Assembly (NCBI GenBank): GCA_023481165.1
Contig: JAMCWO010000151.1
Coordinates: 1-49,124 of the forward strand
Source of the DNA: Planctomycetota bacterium
Lineage (GTDB): Bacteria; Planctomycetota; Phycisphaerae; Sedimentisphaerales; Anaerobacaceae
Reading direction: 5' to 3'
DNA: 49,124 nt
Shown here piece after piece: positions 24,465-32,942 of the stretch; positions within the stretch are counted from its first letter, which is position 1; every line of letters begins with the position of its first letter. The translations under genes were made by a program, and so were the position numbers. The notes beneath the pieces are model-generated. The model was not told the origin of the DNA. It saw only the letters and a list, made by a program, of their open reading frames with translations, and made no database searches.

Positions 24465-24745
24465 TCCAAATCCGAAGCTCGAAATCCGAAACCGCGGCAA
24501 AATCCGAAGCAAGCCCGGAGGGCGAAAGATCATAGCCCAGCGATTCATCGCTGGGTGCCAGAGGCCCCAGGCAAAACAAGTCCCGCCCGGGACGAAAGAA
24601 CGCCCTCGCTTCGGCATTGGGTTTGTGTCGCCCCTCCGGGGCTTGGGACGGACGGAGCCCGAGTACCCACTGTTGAAACGGTGGGCTAGGGTCGGTCGTC
24701 CCTGCGGGACTGTCTGGAACAGCGTGGCGGGCGAGCTTGGTGGAA
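24465..24745. repeat. Hairpin-rich intergenic repeat block
   Basis: A string of short palindromes: direct AATCCGAA repeats (24468-24510), CCCAGCGAT-TC-ATCGCTGGG (24536-24555), GTCCC-GCCC-GGGAC, GCCCCTCCGGGGC, CCCAC...GTGGG (24666-24685) and GTCCCTGCGGGAC. Frames through it translate to Pro/Arg-rich sequence without domains. It separates the leftward isomerase-like gene from the rightward methyltransferase and should carry both promoters, though none is clear. Confidence 0.55.
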
Positions 24746-24792
24746 ACATATGTGGGGCTTGCCAAGCGCGCCGCGGGCTATAGAATACACCC

Positions 24793-25806
24793 ATGCAGGA
24801 GCTAAGAAACCAGATACTGTGCGGGGATTGCGTGGAGATTCTGCGATCCGATGGCACGCCGTTCGCTGACCTGATCTTTGCCGATCCGCCGTTCAATATC
24901 GGGTATAAATACGACCAGTACCAGGACAAGAAAGCCAGCGAGAAGTACCTCGCCTGGACGCGGGACTGGATGGGGGCATGCGTCGGCGTGCTTCACCCGC
25001 ACGGGTCGTTCTACATCGCCATCGGGGACGAATACGCGGCCAATATCAAGCTCGTCGCCGACGAGCACAAACTGGTCATGCGCAACTGGATCATCTGGCA
25101 TTATTCCTTCGGCCAGCAACTGAAAAGGAAGTTCGCCCGCTCGCACACGCATATCTTCTATTTCGTAAAGGACGCGAAGAATTTTGTTTTCCACGATGAG
25201 GCCGTGCGCGTGATCTCGGATCGGCAGAAGAAATACAGCGACAAGCGGGCGAATCCCGCCGGCAAGATGCCGGACGATGTGTGGAACGAATACCCGCGTG
25301 TCTGCGGCACCTTCGTCGAGCGAACCGGCTTTCCCTGCCAGATGCCGGAAAGCCTCCTCGCGCGGATTATTCGCGTCAGCTCGAATGAGAAGGATTGGGT
25401 GCTCGACCCCTTCTGCGGCTCCGGTACGACCGCGACCGTCGCCCACAAGCTCAATCGCGCCTACACGAGCATCGACATTTCCGAGACGTACGTCCAGGCG
25501 GCGCGAAAGAGGATCGCGGACTCCGAGGGTCTTCCGGTCGAGGGCAACGGCTCCACCGATTGGCCCGAGCATGCGGATGCCGAACTCAAGTGGCTCTACA
25601 GCGAGAACAAGATTCCGGTCCGGCATCTTTGTGCGAATCGATCGCTCCTGTCTCTATTCACGAAGAAACTCAATGGGCGACTGCAGAAGAAACGGCCCTA
25701 CACCCTCAAGGAAGTCAGCGACCGGCTGAACCTGCTGGGAAGCAAGCTCAGCCCGCTCGATATCACGCGCAGGCGCCGAATGGAGGCATCATCGCTTGAG
25801 GAATAG
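24793..25806 (+). CDS. Beta-class DNA adenine/cytosine-N4 methyltransferase, orphan
   Basis: 337 residues. Catalytic motif IV, ADPPFNIGYKYD (D31), comes first and the SAM-binding motif I, DPFCGSGTT (205-213), later: the beta-class order seen in HinfI- and CcrM-type enzymes. IDISETYVQAARKRI completes the SAM domain. A 95-residue C-terminal part (from about 240) with LKEVSDRLNLLGSKLSPLDI may be a DNA-recognition or dimer helix region. No restriction enzyme is adjacent, so it may be a housekeeping orphan enzyme. The recognition sequence is unknown. Its last codons overlap the start of lnt. Confidence 0.9.
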   Translation: MQELRNQILCGDCVEILRSDGTPFADLIFADPPFNIGYKYDQYQDKKASEKYLAWTRDWMGACVGVLHPHGSFYIAIGDEYAANIKLVADEHKLVMRNWIIWHYSFGQQLKRKFARSHTHIFYFVKDAKNFVFHDEAVRVISDRQKKYSDKRANPAGKMPDDVWNEYPRVCGTFVERTGFPCQMPESLLARIIRVSSNEKDWVLDPFCGSGTTATVAHKLNRAYTSIDISETYVQAARKRIADSEGLPVEGNGSTDWPEHADAELKWLYSENKIPVRHLCANRSLLSLFTKKLNGRLQKKRPYTLKEVSDRLNLLGSKLSPLDITRRRRMEASSLEE

Positions 25807-27655
25807 GAAGCCTCTCGTCATCGTACTGTCCCTCTTTGTCCTCAGCGGCATCCTGCTGACCGTCATTCAGGCACCGCTCGGCTGGTCGTTCCTGGCGTGG
25901 GTGGCCTTGGTGCCGTTCGCCCTCGCCTGCGCGCCGCAGGTGAAGCCGCGCACGCTTGCTTTCGCGGCCCTGGTCGTCGGGTATCTTTATTGGCTCGGCA
26001 ACGTCTACTGGATCGTGCCGATCACGATCATCGGCTGGCTGGCGATGTGCCTCTATCTGGCTCTCTTCTGGGTGCTGCCGGCGCTGGCCGTGCGGTTTGC
26101 CCGGGCGAAGGGCTTGCCGCTGTTCATCGCCCTGCCGATTCTAGTGGCTGGGTGGGAGCGATTGCAGGGCTTCCCGATGGGCGGATTCTTCTGGCGTTTT
26201 CTCGGCCACAGCCAGTATCAAAACCTCGCGCTGATTCAGATCGCCGACATTCTCGGTGCCGCGGGCATCTCTTTTGTCGTGGCGATGGTCAACGGCCTGC
26301 TCGTGGATCTCGTCCTTTTCTTCTGGCGCCGTAGGGTGGGCTGTGCCCACCAGGAACCGCCCGGCTCGGAACAAGTTGGTGGGCACAGCCCACCCTACGG
26401 AGTCGCCGGCCCGCGTCATCCTTCCGGCCGGATCATCATCGTGGGCTTCGCCGCAACAATCGTGGTCGTTATAAGCACCGTGCTTTACGGCCAGTGGCGG
26501 CTCGGCCAGAGCACGCGATACGTGACCGAGGGGCCGCTGGTGGCTTCGCTCCAGTCGAATGTGCCCATCTCCGTCAAACGCAGCCATCAGAAGAGCGTGG
26601 AGATCTTTGACGAGCTGATGGATAGGAGCAAGGCTGCGGCAGCCGCCGGGGCCGACTTGATCGTCTGGCCCGAGACGATGGTCCAGGGCCTGCTCGATCC
26701 GTACCTCTGGTCGTGCCTCAAGGAAGAGGAGGGGGAGTTCGACCAAGACAAGGCCTTTCACAATGCCCTGTGCGAACACGCCAAAGGCAACGCTTACGTG
26801 CTCGTCGGGGCCCCTGGGGCGGAGATACGGAGGGACCAGCGCGGCCAGCTCTATGTGGGCAACTACAATTCCGCCTACTTCTATCGCCCGGATGGAACGC
26901 GGGACCCGGCGCGCTACGACAAGATTCACCCTGTCTTTCTCAGCGAGTACAACCCGTTCAAGAGGTCGTTCCCCTGGCTCTTCGAGCGGCTCAAGGTCTT
27001 CTTTCCGAAGGGCTGGAACCCTGACTATTCGCTTGACCGCGGTACGCGCTACACGATCTTCGAGATGGCCACGAAGAGAGTCTCAAGTTTGAAGTCTCAA
27101 GTTTCAAGTAGTGATTCTGAGCTTCAGACTTCAAACTTCAAACTTCAAACTCCGTATCATTTCGCCGTCATCATCTGCTACGAGGACACGATTCCGTACG
27201 TCGGGCGAAATTTCGCCCTGGACCCGCAGGGCCGCAAGCGCGTCGACTGGCTGGTCAATATCAGCAACGACGGCTGGTTCGTCCGCTTCGAGAACGATCC
27301 GGCCCGGGTGATCCCCAGCACGGAACTGCCGCAACATGCGGCGATTTGCGCCTTTCGCGCTGTGGAGAACCGTCTGCCCATCGTGCGCAGCGTCAACACC
27401 GGGATCAGTTGCCTGGTCGAGTCCACCGGCCGAATCCGGGACGGTTACCTGGCCGCCAGCGACAATTTCCCCCGCCGGGCGATGGAGCGGACCGCTATGG
27501 CTGGATGGTTCCTCGACCGCCTGCCGATAGATAAACGGGTGACTTTCTACAGCCGCCACGGCGAATGGTTTGCCGATAGTTGCGCGGTCCTGTTCGTGGC
27601 GGTCCTTGTGTGGCCGCTCGGGGCCCGGCTGGTCACCCGGCGTGCGAAAGCCTGA
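25796..27655 (+). CDS. lnt: Apolipoprotein N-acyltransferase
   Basis: 619 residues, longer than the usual 500-540. Start TTG at 25796 overlaps the methyltransferase gene by 11 bases, with GGAGG 9 bases upstream. Six N-terminal membrane helices (1-180), one more at about 222-245, then a nitrilase-type periplasmic domain with the triad E293 (VWPETMV), K376 (RYDKIHP) and C461 (AVIICYED). It adds the third acyl chain to lipoproteins in the inner membrane. Two in-frame repeat insertions lengthen it: 24 codons at 26329-26400, in the segment between helix 6 and the next helix, and 25 codons at 27078-27152, just before the catalytic cysteine strand. Both would lie outside the active site, so activity is plausible. 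Confidence 0.92.
   Translation: MRNRKPLVIVLSLFVLSGILLTVIQAPLGWSFLAWVALVPFALACAPQVKPRTLAFAALVVGYLYWLGNVYWIVPITIIGWLAMCLYLALFWVLPALAVRFARAKGLPLFIALPILVAGWERLQGFPMGGFFWRFLGHSQYQNLALIQIADILGAAGISFVVAMVNGLLVDLVLFFWRRRVGCAHQEPPGSEQVGGHSPPYGVAGPRHPSGRIIIVGFAATIVVVISTVLYGQWRLGQSTRYVTEGPLVASLQSNVPISVKRSHQKSVEIFDELMDRSKAAAAAGADLIVWPETMVQGLLDPYLWSCLKEEEGEFDQDKAFHNALCEHAKGNAYVLVGAPGAEIRRDQRGQLYVGNYNSAYFYRPDGTRDPARYDKIHPVFLSEYNPFKRSFPWLFERLKVFFPKGWNPDYSLDRGTRYTIFEMATKRVSSLKSQVSSSDSELQTSNFKLQTPYHFAVIICYEDTIPYVGRNFALDPQGRKRVDWLVNISNDGWFVRFENDPARVIPSTELPQHAAICAFRAVENRLPIVRSVNTGISCLVESTGRIRDGYLAASDNFPRRAMERTAMAGWFLDRLPIDKRVTFYSRHGEWFADSCAVLFVAVLVWPLGARLVTRRAKA
26329..26400. repeat. 72-bp palindromic element inserted in frame in lnt
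   Basis: 24-bp perfect inverted repeat: 26329-26352 (starts CCGTAGGGTGGGCTGTGCCC) pairs with 26377-26400, loop 24 bases. Its length is a multiple of three and contains no stop, so it adds 24 codons (RVGCAHQEP... type sequence) to the lnt product. The core GGTGGGC-TGTGCCCACC is a widespread intergenic repeat type in some GC-rich genomes (from memory). Confidence 0.85.
27078..27152. repeat. 75-bp A+T-rich inverted repeat inserted in frame in lnt
   Basis: 34-base imperfect arms, 27078-27111 and 27119-27152, built from repeated AAGTTTGAAGT / ACTTCAAACTT units. 75 bases, no stop in the lnt frame; encodes a Ser/Gln/Leu-rich stretch (SSLKSQVSSSDSEL). Base composition differs sharply from the flanking gene. 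Confidence 0.8.
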
Positions 27656-27674
27656 CAAGTTCTTGAGCAAGGGC

Positions 27675-28736
27675 ATGATGGACTTCTTGAACGGCATGGA
27701 CGACATGAGGACGGCACATCGTCCACCGCATCCATTGAGCCGCGCAGCGATTCTCGGCTTGGCAATCCTCTCAATGCTCGGATGCCAGCCGTCGGCCCGG
27801 CCGCTGCAATCGTCGGCCTCATCTGCAACCACGCCGCTCAGCGAGGACTTGCCGGCCCAGGCCCGGCAAATCATCCTCAATGGACTGACCGACGCCGACC
27901 CGCAAATTCGGGCCAATGCCATCGAGGTCGTGGCCTCGACCCGTGAGCTGGGGCTGATGCCCAAGGTGCAGAAGCTTCTGACCGACAAGGTCGTGCCCGT
28001 CCGATTCGCGGCGGCCGTCGCGATCGGCGACCTGGCATATGCGCCGGCCAAGGACGAGGTCGGTCCCCTGCTGAACGATCCGAATCCGAATGTCCAGCTC
28101 GCCGCGTTTTACGCGATCAGCAAGTTGGGCCAGCCGGAACTCTACCAGGAAATCTGCAAAGCAGTGGCCAGCAACGACCAGACGGTACGAGCCAACGCCG
28201 CCCTGCTGCTCGGCAAAAGCGGAAACAAGGATGGGATTCGCTTCCTGTATTGGACCTTGCAGCGGGACGACTCCTCCGACATGGTCGTTTTGCAGGCCGC
28301 CGAGTCCATCGCCATGTTGGGCGATCCGCGCATCTATCGCAAGCTCTGGACGGGACTGATCAGCAAGTATGCCGACGACCGGGTCATCAGCGTCCGGGCC
28401 ATGGGCGCCCTGGGCACGGATGAGGCCAAGAGTGCCATCATCACGATGCTCGACGACCCCGTCCCCGAGGTTCGTGTGACCGCCGCCGAGCAGCTTGGCA
28501 AACTGGGCGACTTCGGGGGCGAGGCGGAAGTGCTGGCGGTTTTTGAGAAGAATCTGCCGGCGGACATGGACACCCAGGGTCAGCAGCGTATCAAAACGCT
28601 GGCGGCCCTGGCGATCGGGGAGGTCGCGGCGGAGCGTCCCGCGAAATACCTGCCTCAACTGCTGCAAGATCCTTCAAAAGTCGTGCGCCTGGCGGCCGCC
28701 AAGGCCGTCCTGCGCCGTGCGATGAAGAAGCCCTAG
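27675..28736 (+). CDS. HEAT-repeat putative lipoprotein
   Basis: 353 residues if started at the ATG at 27675 (GCAAGGGC upstream); ATG at 27705 is an alternative that begins directly at the signal peptide. The signal AAILGLAILSMLGC ends at a cysteine that may be lipidated, though the lipobox (MLGC) is not ideal. The mature part is a tandem array of about seven alpha-helical HEAT/PBS-type repeats (DADPQIRANAIEVVAS, DKVVPVRFAAAVAIGDLAYA, DPNPNVQLAAFYAISKLG, DDPVPEVRVTAAEQLGKLG, DPSKVVRLAAAKAVLRRA). Such arrays are protein-binding scaffolds. It begins 20 bases after lnt, a fitting neighbour for a lipoprotein. Confidence 0.8.
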   Translation: MMDFLNGMDDMRTAHRPPHPLSRAAILGLAILSMLGCQPSARPLQSSASSATTPLSEDLPAQARQIILNGLTDADPQIRANAIEVVASTRELGLMPKVQKLLTDKVVPVRFAAAVAIGDLAYAPAKDEVGPLLNDPNPNVQLAAFYAISKLGQPELYQEICKAVASNDQTVRANAALLLGKSGNKDGIRFLYWTLQRDDSSDMVVLQAAESIAMLGDPRIYRKLWTGLISKYADDRVISVRAMGALGTDEAKSAIITMLDDPVPEVRVTAAEQLGKLGDFGGEAEVLAVFEKNLPADMDTQGQQRIKTLAALAIGEVAAERPAKYLPQLLQDPSKVVRLAAAKAVLRRAMKKP

Positions 28737-28942
28737 CGCTTCGGATCGCACATAAGCCGTTGTAGATTAAAGACTTACGTCAGAGACCTGACCTGGGATT
28801 TGGTGCTTCGAATTGCGGATTCTTCATCCGTCCGATCCTTGTCGCGCCCTCCAGATTTCCCCGTGACAGCAAATCCCCTCTCTTCACGAGGAGTCCCCCG
28901 CAGTTATGATCTTCTCTGTTTGGGGGATTTAGGAAAAATGAC

Positions 28943-28971
28943 TTGACCTTGAGGGACTGAAAGCGTAGAAT
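28943..28971 (+). promoter_or_regulatory. Promoter of the mre cell-shape operon
   Basis: TTGACC (28943-28948), 17-base spacer, TAGAAT (28966-28971). It leaves a 5' leader of about 155 bases before the TTG start at 29132. The rest of 28737-29131 shows no gene; a T-poor, structure-poor spacer. Confidence 0.65.
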
Positions 28972-29131
28972 TATGCTATGCAGATGTAATATCGGGACTT
29001 GGGTAAGAACGCAGAGTCCTCCGCCGGCATGAGGCCCTTTCGCGGTTCCTTTCTCGGCGCTGGCCCAACGTCCGATATGAAAGGGTGTTCAGGAACTGCT
29101 AAGACACGCAGATTGGTGAAAGGAGCCTGTT

Positions 29132-30031
29132 TTGAGCACGCTGACCAAGGTTCTGATTGTCTTGCTGACCGTCTTCTCCCTCTTCCTCAGCGGTATCGTC
29201 GTGACCTTCGTCGCCAACCAGGACAACTTCCGTGGGAAGTTCAACGACACCCAGAGCCAACTGGGCGCTGCCAGGGCGGCACAGAACAACGCGCAGCAGC
29301 AGCAGATCGATGAGAAGAAAGCTTCCGACGTCCTTGTGGCCAAGCTGGAAGAGGAAAAGAACCGGATGACCAAAGATCTCCTGGCAGTGCGCGAGGAGTT
29401 GGACGGTCTCAAGCGGACGAAGAACGCGTTGGACACGGAGCACGCGGGCATGATGGCCGCCGTACAGACCGCCACCACCGGCGAGCAGCAGCAGCGGGCC
29501 CTGTTCGTGGCGGCCCAGAAGGAAGTCGAGCGTCTCAAGGGCGACCAGATCCAGCGCGAAGCGGAGCTCAAAGAGACCAACCAGATGCTGCTGGAGAAGC
29601 TGGCCCTCATCTCCGATCTGGACAACAAGATCCGCCAGTTGACGCAAGAGAATCAAGATCTCAACGGCCGGGTGAATCAGCAGTTGACGAAGTCCGGCCA
29701 GATGGCCACCCGGCCGCCGACCACCGTCGCCCAGGGTAGTCCGGGCGTCCAGCCGGTACAGCCGATCGCCGCTGTCGTGGCGCCGACCCGGAATATCGCG
29801 CTTAACGGCCAGGTTACGGCGGTGGACCTCCGCAGCCGTCTGCTGGAGATCTCGATCGGGACCGCCGCCGGCGTCCGGAAGGAGATGACCTTCCATGTCG
29901 TCCGGGGCGACCGGTTCGTCGCGGATATCCTGATCATGGAGGTCTGGCCGGATCGCGCGGTCGGCATCCTCGATATCGTCCAAGCGGGCTTGCAGCCGCA
30001 GGCGGGCGACAAGGTATCCACGAATCTGTAA
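29132..30031 (+). CDS. Coiled-coil membrane protein, first gene of the mre operon
   Basis: 299 residues from a TTG at 29132, chosen because AAAGGAG stands 7 bases upstream. One membrane segment (VLIVLLTVFSLFLSGIVVTF, about 7-26) is followed by a long heptad-rich coiled coil (about 35-190: LEEEKNRMTKDLLAVREEL, KETNQMLLEKLALISDLDNK). After a Pro/Gln/Val linker (190-220) comes a beta-rich C-terminal domain (NGQVTAVDLRSRLLEISIGT, VWPDRAVGILDIVQ). The layout 'helix, coiled coil, beta domain' is that of MreC, but a recognisable MreC is encoded later, so this may be a second periplasmic scaffold. Identity unknown. Confidence 0.75.
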   Translation: MSTLTKVLIVLLTVFSLFLSGIVVTFVANQDNFRGKFNDTQSQLGAARAAQNNAQQQQIDEKKASDVLVAKLEEEKNRMTKDLLAVREELDGLKRTKNALDTEHAGMMAAVQTATTGEQQQRALFVAAQKEVERLKGDQIQREAELKETNQMLLEKLALISDLDNKIRQLTQENQDLNGRVNQQLTKSGQMATRPPTTVAQGSPGVQPVQPIAAVVAPTRNIALNGQVTAVDLRSRLLEISIGTAAGVRKEMTFHVVRGDRFVADILIMEVWPDRAVGILDIVQAGLQPQAGDKVSTNL

Positions 30032-30088
30032 GACGCCGAGAGCAGCGGGCCGCCCCACGCGGCCGCGCCGTCAGGAGGTTGTTCGTCT

Positions 30089-30247
30089 ATGAGTCCGATG
30101 CCTCAGCCACGCGGGGGAAAGGTTTCCCCTCCCAGCAACCTGTACACGGCCATCCTGGCCGTCGCGAACGCGGTCCTGTTAGCGGCCATCGTGTACGTTA
30201 CTTTCGTCTGCTACACACGTTACGAGACGATTTTTGGCATGCCGTAG
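30089..30247 (+). CDS. 52-residue single-span membrane protein
   Basis: ATG at 30089 behind AGGAGG, 57 bases after the coiled-coil gene and 73 before mreB. The product is a short Pro-rich N-terminus (MSPMPQPRGGKVSPPSN) and one transmembrane helix (LYTAILAVANAVLLAAIVYV) with a short tail ending YETIFGMP. The strong ribosome site and position in the mre operon argue that it is real. Possibly a small partner of the elongation complex; no family recognised. Confidence 0.7.
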   Translation: MSPMPQPRGGKVSPPSNLYTAILAVANAVLLAAIVYVTFVCYTRYETIFGMP

Positions 30248-30320
30248 CGAAATTCTCCTTGACGGTCGCCCCCGTCCGCCCGCACAATAATCCAATGGCA
30301 GTCTCAGAAAGGAGTCGCCT

Positions 30321-31376
30321 GTGCTGTTGGACGCAATCCTTGGCTTTTTCAGCATGGATATGGGGATCGATCTCGGTACCTGTACCACGCTGGTTTGTGT
30401 TCGCGACAAAGGAATTGTCCTGAACGAGCCATCCGTCGTCGCCGTCCGAAAAGGGACTAATGTTGTCCTGAATGATGGCGAGGCCGTTGGCTTGGTCGCG
30501 CGCGAGATGCTCGGTAAGACCCCCGGCTCGATCAGCGCCATTCGTCCCATGAAGGACGGGGTCATCAGCGACTTCGAAGTCACCGAGAAGATGCTCAGTT
30601 ACTTCATCCGCAAGGTCCACGGCCGGGGCGGGCTGGTGCGGCCGCGTGTCGTGATTGCGGTGCCCAGCGGCATCACGGCGGTGGAGCGCCGGGCCGTGAT
30701 CGACAGCGCCGAGCGCGCCGGGGCCCGCCGGGTCTATCTCGTCGATGAGCCCATGGCGGCGGGAATCGGGGCAGGTCTGCCCATCACCGAGCCGACCGCC
30801 TCCATGATCTGCGACACCGGCGGCGGCACGACGGAAGTCGCCATCATGTCGCTCGCCGATATCGCCACCGCCACCTCCATCCGCGTGGGCGGCGACGATA
30901 TGGACGAGGCCGTGATCAATCACCTCAAGCGCACCTACAACCTCCTGATCGGCGAGGCGCGGGCGGAAAAGGTCAAGATCCAGATCGGGTCCGCCGCCCC
31001 GTTGGACGAAGAGCTGACGATGGAAGTCGCCGGACGCGACACCATCTCCGGTCTGCCCCGCAAGATCGTCGTCACCAGCGAAGAGATCCGCGAGGCTTTG
31101 AAAGATCCCGTCTCGCAGATCATCGAGGCCGTCACCTCGACCCTGGAGCGGGCCGAGCCGGAACTCGCGGCCGACCTGATCGACAACGGCATTTGCATCT
31201 GCGGCGGCGGCTCCCTGCTGCGGGGTATGGACAAGATGCTCGCCAACGCGACCGGGCTGAAAGTCTTCCGGGCCGAGGATCCGCTGAGCTGCGTCGCCCG
31301 CGGCACCAGCGTGTACCTCGAGAACCTGGAGTTGTGGAAGGATACGATGGATCACAGCGAGCGCGCGTATGATTAA
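30321..31376 (+). CDS. mreB: Rod shape-determining actin homologue MreB
   Basis: 351 residues from a GTG at 30321, 7 bases after AAAGGAG. Actin-fold signatures: phosphate-1 loop MGIDLGTCTTLVCVRDKG (about 14-31), NEPSVVAV, connect-1 and phosphate-2 (CDTGGGTTEVAIMS, about 165-178), adenosine loop and ICICGGGSLLRGMDKMLA near the end. It polymerises under the membrane and directs wall synthesis. The length is normal. The LGTC-T loop has Cys-Thr-Thr where most MreB have A-NT, a conservative change. Confidence 0.95.
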   Translation: MLLDAILGFFSMDMGIDLGTCTTLVCVRDKGIVLNEPSVVAVRKGTNVVLNDGEAVGLVAREMLGKTPGSISAIRPMKDGVISDFEVTEKMLSYFIRKVHGRGGLVRPRVVIAVPSGITAVERRAVIDSAERAGARRVYLVDEPMAAGIGAGLPITEPTASMICDTGGGTTEVAIMSLADIATATSIRVGGDDMDEAVINHLKRTYNLLIGEARAEKVKIQIGSAAPLDEELTMEVAGRDTISGLPRKIVVTSEEIREALKDPVSQIIEAVTSTLERAEPELAADLIDNGICICGGGSLLRGMDKMLANATGLKVFRAEDPLSCVARGTSVYLENLELWKDTMDHSERAYD

Positions 31377-31442
31377 CGGCGCCGGCAGGACGCTCGGGGG
31401 TTCCGGCGGCCGAAGCGGTCGCCGCGGTTTTGGCCAACGGTT

Positions 31443-32273
31443 ATGACACGCAAGTGGGTCGGCATATCCAAGGGAATGGTCTTCGCCTGCGGGCTGCTGA
31501 TGGGAGTGATCTTCCTGTTCCTGGTCCCGCGCGAAGCGGCCGGTCGTCTGCAACTCGCCTATGCGCACGTGTTCCGCTGGCCGCTGGCGATGGGCCGCGT
31601 CGTGCGCACACAGGCCACGACTTCAACGCGCAGCATCAGCCCCCAGGAATACCAGGATCTGCTCAAAGCCTGCCAACAGCTTCGCAACCGGTCCGCCAAT
31701 GTCGAAAAAGAGCTCGAGGAAGCGAAGCACCAGATTGAACTGCTCACCAAGCTGAAGGCCAAATCCGGTCTGGAGCACATGCAGATCATTCCGGCAAAAG
31801 TCGACGCGCAAGTGCAGGACGAGATGACGATCAGCCGGGGCCAGGACAGCGGCGTGGCCGTCGGCCAATACGTGCTGAGCCTCACCGAGGACCGGATCGA
31901 CGACCAGTGCGTGATCGGAGTGATCAGCGCCGTCTCGGCCAAGGGCGCGAAAGTCAGACTCTTTAGCGATGCGTCCTCCCGCCTGCCGGTGCGCATTGCC
32001 GGCCTCAATGTAGGCAAGGTCATGGAGGGCCGGGGCGACGGTGTCGCCCAAATCGCCCGTCAGGTCCCCCGCGACCATACGATTCATGTCCGCGATGCGG
32101 TGTACGCCCAGGCGAAGCGGGGCCAACTCGACGTCTCCGTGATCGTGGCCGAGATCTCGCAGTGCAAAAGGGACCCGGACTATCCCACCATGTGGGATAT
32201 TACCGTGCGTCCCGTCTGCGATCTCGCGGATCTCAACGACGTAGTGGTGCTGAAGGCGGCGTCGGCGCCGTAG
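31443..32273 (+). CDS. mreC: Rod shape-determining protein MreC
   Basis: 276 residues. One N-terminal membrane helix (FACGLLMGVIFLFLVPREAA, about 14-33), a coiled coil (about 70-105: ACQQLRNRSANVEKELEEAK) and the beta-barrel MreC domain (VDAQVQDEMTISRGQDSGVA, then GQYVLS and CVIGVISAVSAKGAKVRLFSD). The IPAKV and GVI-VS-- motifs fit the family. It links MreB to PBP2 in the periplasm. It starts 66 bases after mreB; the weaker overall match and position between mreB and mreD decide the name. Confidence 0.85.
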   Translation: MTRKWVGISKGMVFACGLLMGVIFLFLVPREAAGRLQLAYAHVFRWPLAMGRVVRTQATTSTRSISPQEYQDLLKACQQLRNRSANVEKELEEAKHQIELLTKLKAKSGLEHMQIIPAKVDAQVQDEMTISRGQDSGVAVGQYVLSLTEDRIDDQCVIGVISAVSAKGAKVRLFSDASSRLPVRIAGLNVGKVMEGRGDGVAQIARQVPRDHTIHVRDAVYAQAKRGQLDVSVIVAEISQCKRDPDYPTMWDITVRPVCDLADLNDVVVLKAASAP

Positions 32274-32330
32274 CGGCTGAGGTTCGTGCCGGGGCACCAG
32301 GATGGAGTCCGGTATTGTCGGGAGCGTCCA

Positions 32331-32864
32331 ATGCGTTGGTTTCGGTTTGCCGTGCTGGTGCTGGTCGCTTCCCTTCTGCAAACCGGCCTGGTGGGCGCGC
32401 TGGCGGTTCTGCGGGCGGATTTCAAGCCGGACCTGCTGCTGATCCTGCTGGTCTTCTTCGCGCTGCGCTGCCGTTCGACGGATGCCATCATCGCCGCCTT
32501 CGCGATCGGCTTCGCGGCCGACCTGAGCAACCCCATCGCCGGGCGGCTCATGGGTCCCCGGATCATCAGCTTTGGCCTGTTCGGCACGCTGCTGTCCGAC
32601 GTCAGCGGCACCCTCTCGCCCCGGCGCATCGTCTACCAGGCCATCACGATCTTTCTGATGGGCTGCCTGACCGCCGGCCTGAGCTATCTCCTGATGTTCC
32701 TGCGCACCGGCAGCGCCCCGGCGAACATGGCGGCCGGATGCTTCTGGCAGCCTCTCTATTCGGCGGTCCTCGGGCCGCTCTTGTTCTTGCCGATCGGCTG
32801 GGGCATGCCGATGGAGGGAAAGGGCCGCCGGAGTTATCCCCGCGGGGCGCTGTCGCGGCGCTAA
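32331..32864 (+). CDS. mreD: Rod shape-determining protein MreD
   Basis: 177 residues from the ATG at 32331, with GGGAG upstream at 7 bases. Five or so membrane helices. The pattern LQTGLVGALAVLRADFKPDL then LLILLVFFALRCRSTDAIIA and FAIGFAADLSNPIAGRLMGP is the MreD signature (P-LLL--v-f-al-------a---Gf--Gl--D). It completes the MreBCD complex. The closing KGRRSYPRGALSRR tail is basic and cytoplasmic. Confidence 0.88.
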   Translation: MRWFRFAVLVLVASLLQTGLVGALAVLRADFKPDLLLILLVFFALRCRSTDAIIAAFAIGFAADLSNPIAGRLMGPRIISFGLFGTLLSDVSGTLSPRRIVYQAITIFLMGCLTAGLSYLLMFLRTGSAPANMAAGCFWQPLYSAVLGPLLFLPIGWGMPMEGKGRRSYPRGALSRR

Positions 32865-32942
32865 GCTCTGGGGGTGACGTCGGCCGCACAGGTTGGTGTG
32901 GCCTGTGCGGTTGTTCTCTGGAATGACGAGGCCTGAGTCCGG

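Noticed and set aside
27131-28667. Minus-strand frames of 306 and 282 codons opposite lnt and the HEAT-repeat gene
   Set aside because: Shadow frames; the plus strand carries catalytic residues and HEAT repeats in order.
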